A stretch of 64,000 nucleotides of DNA from Nitrospira sp. Lineage in GTDB: Bacteria > Nitrospirota > Nitrospiria > Nitrospirales > Nitrospiraceae. Both the position numbers and the translations under genes were made by a program. The notes beneath the pieces are model-generated. The model was not told where the DNA came from and did not search any database. It saw nothing but the letters and a program-made list of their open reading frames with translations. Below, in pieces: positions 61,714 to 64,000 of the stretch. The stretch is from contig JBAOHZ010000009.1 of the NCBI GenBank assembly GCA_037045225.1, positions 992,001 through 1,056,000 on the forward strand, given 5' to 3'. Every line of letters begins with the position of its first letter. The stretch's first letter is position 1.

Positions 61714-62622
61714 ATGAGCAGCCTGCTTCGATGGAGTCTCGCGGCGGCGGTGCTCGTCGCTGCCTGCTTCGTCGAGGCAGGCCATGCCGCCGCTGCAACC
61801 GAGCGTTCCGATGCCGCTTGCGCCGATTGGCACAGCCGTCATCCGGAATGGCTCTGGTGTGACGATTTCGAAGTCGACCGGCTGGAGAGTTATTTCGAGT
61901 ACGACATCCGACATGGCCGCTTCGTCCGCGAGGCCGGAGCAGGGGTCGGCCATTCAACCGGCATGCGTGCGGAATACCTGCCCGGGGATCCCCACGGCGG
62001 ATCCCTCCACCTGGCGTTCGGCAAGACTCCCAGCGCGTATATGAAACCGGTGGATGCCGGGACCGCTAAGTACCGCGACATCTACTGGCGGTTCGACCTG
62101 CGACTGCACCCGGACTGGACAGGCGGAGGCGCCGACAAGTTGACCAGGGCCACGATTCTTTCGAGCGACCGGTTTGCGCAAGCTGCCATCGGCCATCTCT
62201 GGAGCGGCGCGTTACCTGGATCGGACCCAGAACGGCTCTATCTCGACCCTGCGTCCGGCACGGACGAATCAGGCGCGTTGCGCACCACCACCTATAATGA
62301 TTTCCCTCGCTTGCGCTGGCTCGGCGCTGCCGGCGGGCACACTCCGCTCTTCAGCCAGACCAACATCGGAACGTGGTTTTGTATCGAAGTGCACATGAAG
62401 CTGAACAACGGCGATGCCGGCGACGGCGTCCTTGAGTATTGGATCGACGATCGATTGGAGGCGCAACGAAGCGGCATCAATTGGATCGGGAGTTATCGTG
62501 ACTACGGCATCAACGCCGTGTACCTGGAGCAGTATTGGACCTCCGTCCCGTTTGCACACGTGCAGCAACGGTACTTCGACAACTTCGTGGTCTCCACTGC
62601 CCGCATCGGATGCGCCCTGTGA
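61714..62622 (+). CDS. Exported beta-sandwich protein, ConA-like (function unknown)
   Basis: The 302-residue product has a signal peptide (AAAVLVAACFVEAGHAAA) and a long beta-rich domain: WLWCDDFEVDRLESYFEYDI, DIYWRFDLRLHPDWTGG, WFCIEVHMKLNNGDAGDGV, YWIDDRLEAQRSGINW and QQRYFDNFVVSTARIGC. The layout is like polysaccharide-lyase or lectin domains of the ConA fold, but catalytic residues cannot be assigned. It starts 2 bases after ilvD, so it may be co-transcribed although the functions look unrelated. Confidence 0.7.
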   Translation: MSSLLRWSLAAAVLVAACFVEAGHAAAATERSDAACADWHSRHPEWLWCDDFEVDRLESYFEYDIRHGRFVREAGAGVGHSTGMRAEYLPGDPHGGSLHLAFGKTPSAYMKPVDAGTAKYRDIYWRFDLRLHPDWTGGGADKLTRATILSSDRFAQAAIGHLWSGALPGSDPERLYLDPASGTDESGALRTTTYNDFPRLRWLGAAGGHTPLFSQTNIGTWFCIEVHMKLNNGDAGDGVLEYWIDDRLEAQRSGINWIGSYRDYGINAVYLEQYWTSVPFAHVQQRYFDNFVVSTARIGCAL

Positions 62623-62723
62623 CACAGGCCGCCACGTCGGCAGTCATGGTGGATCGCCCAACATTTAACCGTTTCTTGATCCACCGCCAGCTGCGGTTGG
62701 AGTAGACTGCCGACCCACTGGTT

Positions 62724-64000
62724 ATGTCATCGCCACAGACACCGTCAGAGACTCAACCCCACGCAGCGACGTCGAAAACGACCGTTCGCCGTCCAACCAC
62801 CAGTGATCTCTCCCGGCCGGAATGGTATCTCAACCGCGAATTAAGCCTGCTGGAGTTCAACCGCCGCGTTCTCGATCTGGCAAAGGACCAGAAGGTCCCG
62901 CTGCTGGAGCGCCTCAAGTTTCTCTGCATCGTGAGTTCCAATCTCGACGAGTTCTTCGAAGTCCGCGTCGCGGGACTCAAGGAGCAGGTCACCCATGGCG
63001 TGGAACAACGGGGTGCGGACGGCCTGACCCCGTCGGAACTCCTGGCTCGTATCGCCGCACTGACGCACCAACTGGTTCACGAGCAATACGTTGTGCTGAA
63101 TCACTCCCTCATTCCGCAGCTGGCCGACCAGCGAATCCGGTTTCTCAAGCGCGCCGATTGGATGCCCGCGCACATTCGATGGATGCGCCGATTTTTTTCT
63201 CGGGAACTACTCCCCCTCCTGAGTCCGGTGGGCCTGGATCCGGCGCATCCCTTTCCCAAACTCCTTAATAAGAGTCTCAACTTTCTGGTGACGCTCGAAG
63301 GAACCGATGCCTTCGGTCGCCCCAACGGAACCGCGATCGTGCAGGTTCCACGGTCGCTTCCACGCGTGATTCAGCTGCCGAAACGCAACGCCGCTTGGCC
63401 GCACGACTTTGCGTTCCTCTCATCGGTGATCCATGCGTTTGTGCACCAACTCTTTCCCGGCATGCACGTCACCGGTTGTTACCAGTTCCGCGTCACGCGC
63501 AACAGCAATCTCTTCGTGGATGAGGAAGATGTCGACGACCTTCGGCGCGCGCTCGAAGGACAGCTGCCCGAGCGGCGGTTCGGCGACGAAGTACGGCTAG
63601 AAGTGGCGGACAACTGTCCGCCCGACCTGGTCTATTTCCTACGGGAGCAATTCCATCTGGATGCGCGAGACGTCTATCAATGCCATGGACCGGTCAATCT
63701 ACATCGACTGATGGCGGTGCCCGATCTCGTCGAACGGCCCGATCTGAAATTTCAGCCATTCACCCCCGGCATTCCCACGACTCCCGTGCCGAGCGAAGAT
63801 TGGTTCGACGCCATCCGGCAGGGCGATATCCTCTTACATCATCCCTATCAGTCCTTCGCGCCGGTGACGGAATTCCTGCGCCAGGCAGCGACGGACCCGC
63901 ACGTCCTCACGATTAAACAAACGTTGTATCGGACGGGGGCGGATTCCGCGATCGTGCAATCGCTGATCGATGCCGCGCGAGGCGGGAAAGAAGTCACCGT
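62724..64000 (+). CDS. ppk1: Polyphosphate kinase 1, N-terminal part (runs off the window)
   Basis: PPK1 makes and degrades polyphosphate. The frame from the ATG at 62724 stays open to the end of the window, about 425 codons. It has WYLNRELSLLEFNRRVLDLA, LKFLCIVSSNLDEFFEVRVA, LLPLLSPVGLDPAHPFPKL, QLFPGMHVTGCYQFRVTRNS and QTLYRTGADSAIVQSLIDAA-like LYRTGADSAIVQSLIDAARG, all typical of PPK1 up to the first catalytic half. An N-terminal extension of about 33 residues rich in Thr, Ser and Pro precedes the domain. The rest of the gene lies beyond base 64000. Confidence 0.93.
   Translation, partial: MSSPQTPSETQPHAATSKTTVRRPTTSDLSRPEWYLNRELSLLEFNRRVLDLAKDQKVPLLERLKFLCIVSSNLDEFFEVRVAGLKEQVTHGVEQRGADGLTPSELLARIAALTHQLVHEQYVVLNHSLIPQLADQRIRFLKRADWMPAHIRWMRRFFSRELLPLLSPVGLDPAHPFPKLLNKSLNFLVTLEGTDAFGRPNGTAIVQVPRSLPRVIQLPKRNAAWPHDFAFLSSVIHAFVHQLFPGMHVTGCYQFRVTRNSNLFVDEEDVDDLRRALEGQLPERRFGDEVRLEVADNCPPDLVYFLREQFHLDARDVYQCHGPVNLHRLMAVPDLVERPDLKFQPFTPGIPTTPVPSEDWFDAIRQGDILLHHPYQSFAPVTEFLRQAATDPHVLTIKQTLYRTGADSAIVQSLIDAARGGKEVT

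Noticed and set aside
1..64000. CRISPR arrays, rRNA genes, prophage or transposase genes
   Set aside because: I scanned for regularly spaced direct repeats, rRNA-like conserved stretches, and integrase, terminase or transposase motifs and found none beyond XerD.

Overview
The window looks like a chromosomal segment of a GC-rich, Gram-negative bacterium. It has a complete Tol-Pal envelope system, many lipoproteins and exported proteins, a peptidoglycan-recycling pair and a sigma-54 type regulator. Gene content and the style of the encoded proteins (PilZ and receiver domain proteins, a DUF5069 protein, a TtuA-type thiolase with a ubiquitin-like partner, GH57 next to a GalT-like enzyme) suggest a Nitrospira-like member of the Nitrospirota. 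That assignment is inference from protein resemblance; there is no rRNA in the window.

Layout. 1-9.2 kb (minus): one long gene train tolQ-tolR-tonB/tolA-like-tolB-pal-TPR lipoprotein-ybgF-mutL-miaA, with miaA cut by the window edge. 9.3-10.7 kb: tRNA-Asp, tRNA-Val and a XerD-type recombinase. 10.8-14 kb (plus): a periplasmic binding protein fused to TPRs, and trpS. 14-20.3 kb: PilZ, exported BFN nuclease-like, MBL hydrolase, and several exported or membrane proteins of unknown role. 20.5-22.4 kb (minus): four tandem small signalling genes (receiver, DHp-only, receiver, degenerate receiver).

22.5-28.4 kb is an accessory stretch: a perfect palindrome, an intact DUF5069 gene plus two decayed copies, a VapBC toxin-antitoxin pair, a PilZ remnant, an AT-richer KAP-family NTPase and a displaced piece of gltD. 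28.5-30.3 kb holds a two-gene operon of exported unknowns. 30.9-36.9 kb is gltB-gltD (glutamate synthase).

37-41 kb (plus): polyprenyl synthase, DUF1015 and an NtrC-type regulator. 41-43.2 kb (minus): MurU-like and AmgK-like recycling enzymes. 43.3-50.5 kb: aldo/keto reductase, VanZ-like, GH57, GalT-like, ubiquitin-like carrier plus TtuA-like tRNA thiolase, and a BACON-like/Fn3 exported protein. 50.8-55.1 kb: a complete sugar ABC importer whose ATPase gene is separated from the permeases by a dispersed repeat. 55.2-56.8 kb is a second decayed patch with an Rhs remnant, a lipoprotein and a 43-codon gene coupled to it. 56.9-64 kb (plus): DnaJ-like, MarC, Spy-like, PepSY, ilvD, an exported ConA-like protein and the 5' part of ppk1.

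The core genes cover envelope integrity, amino-acid and nitrogen metabolism, tRNA modification and sugar/polyphosphate storage. The two patches near 22.5-28.4 kb and 55.2-56.8 kb carry most of the mobile or decaying material. A ~125 bp repeat with inverted ends occurs three times between genes.
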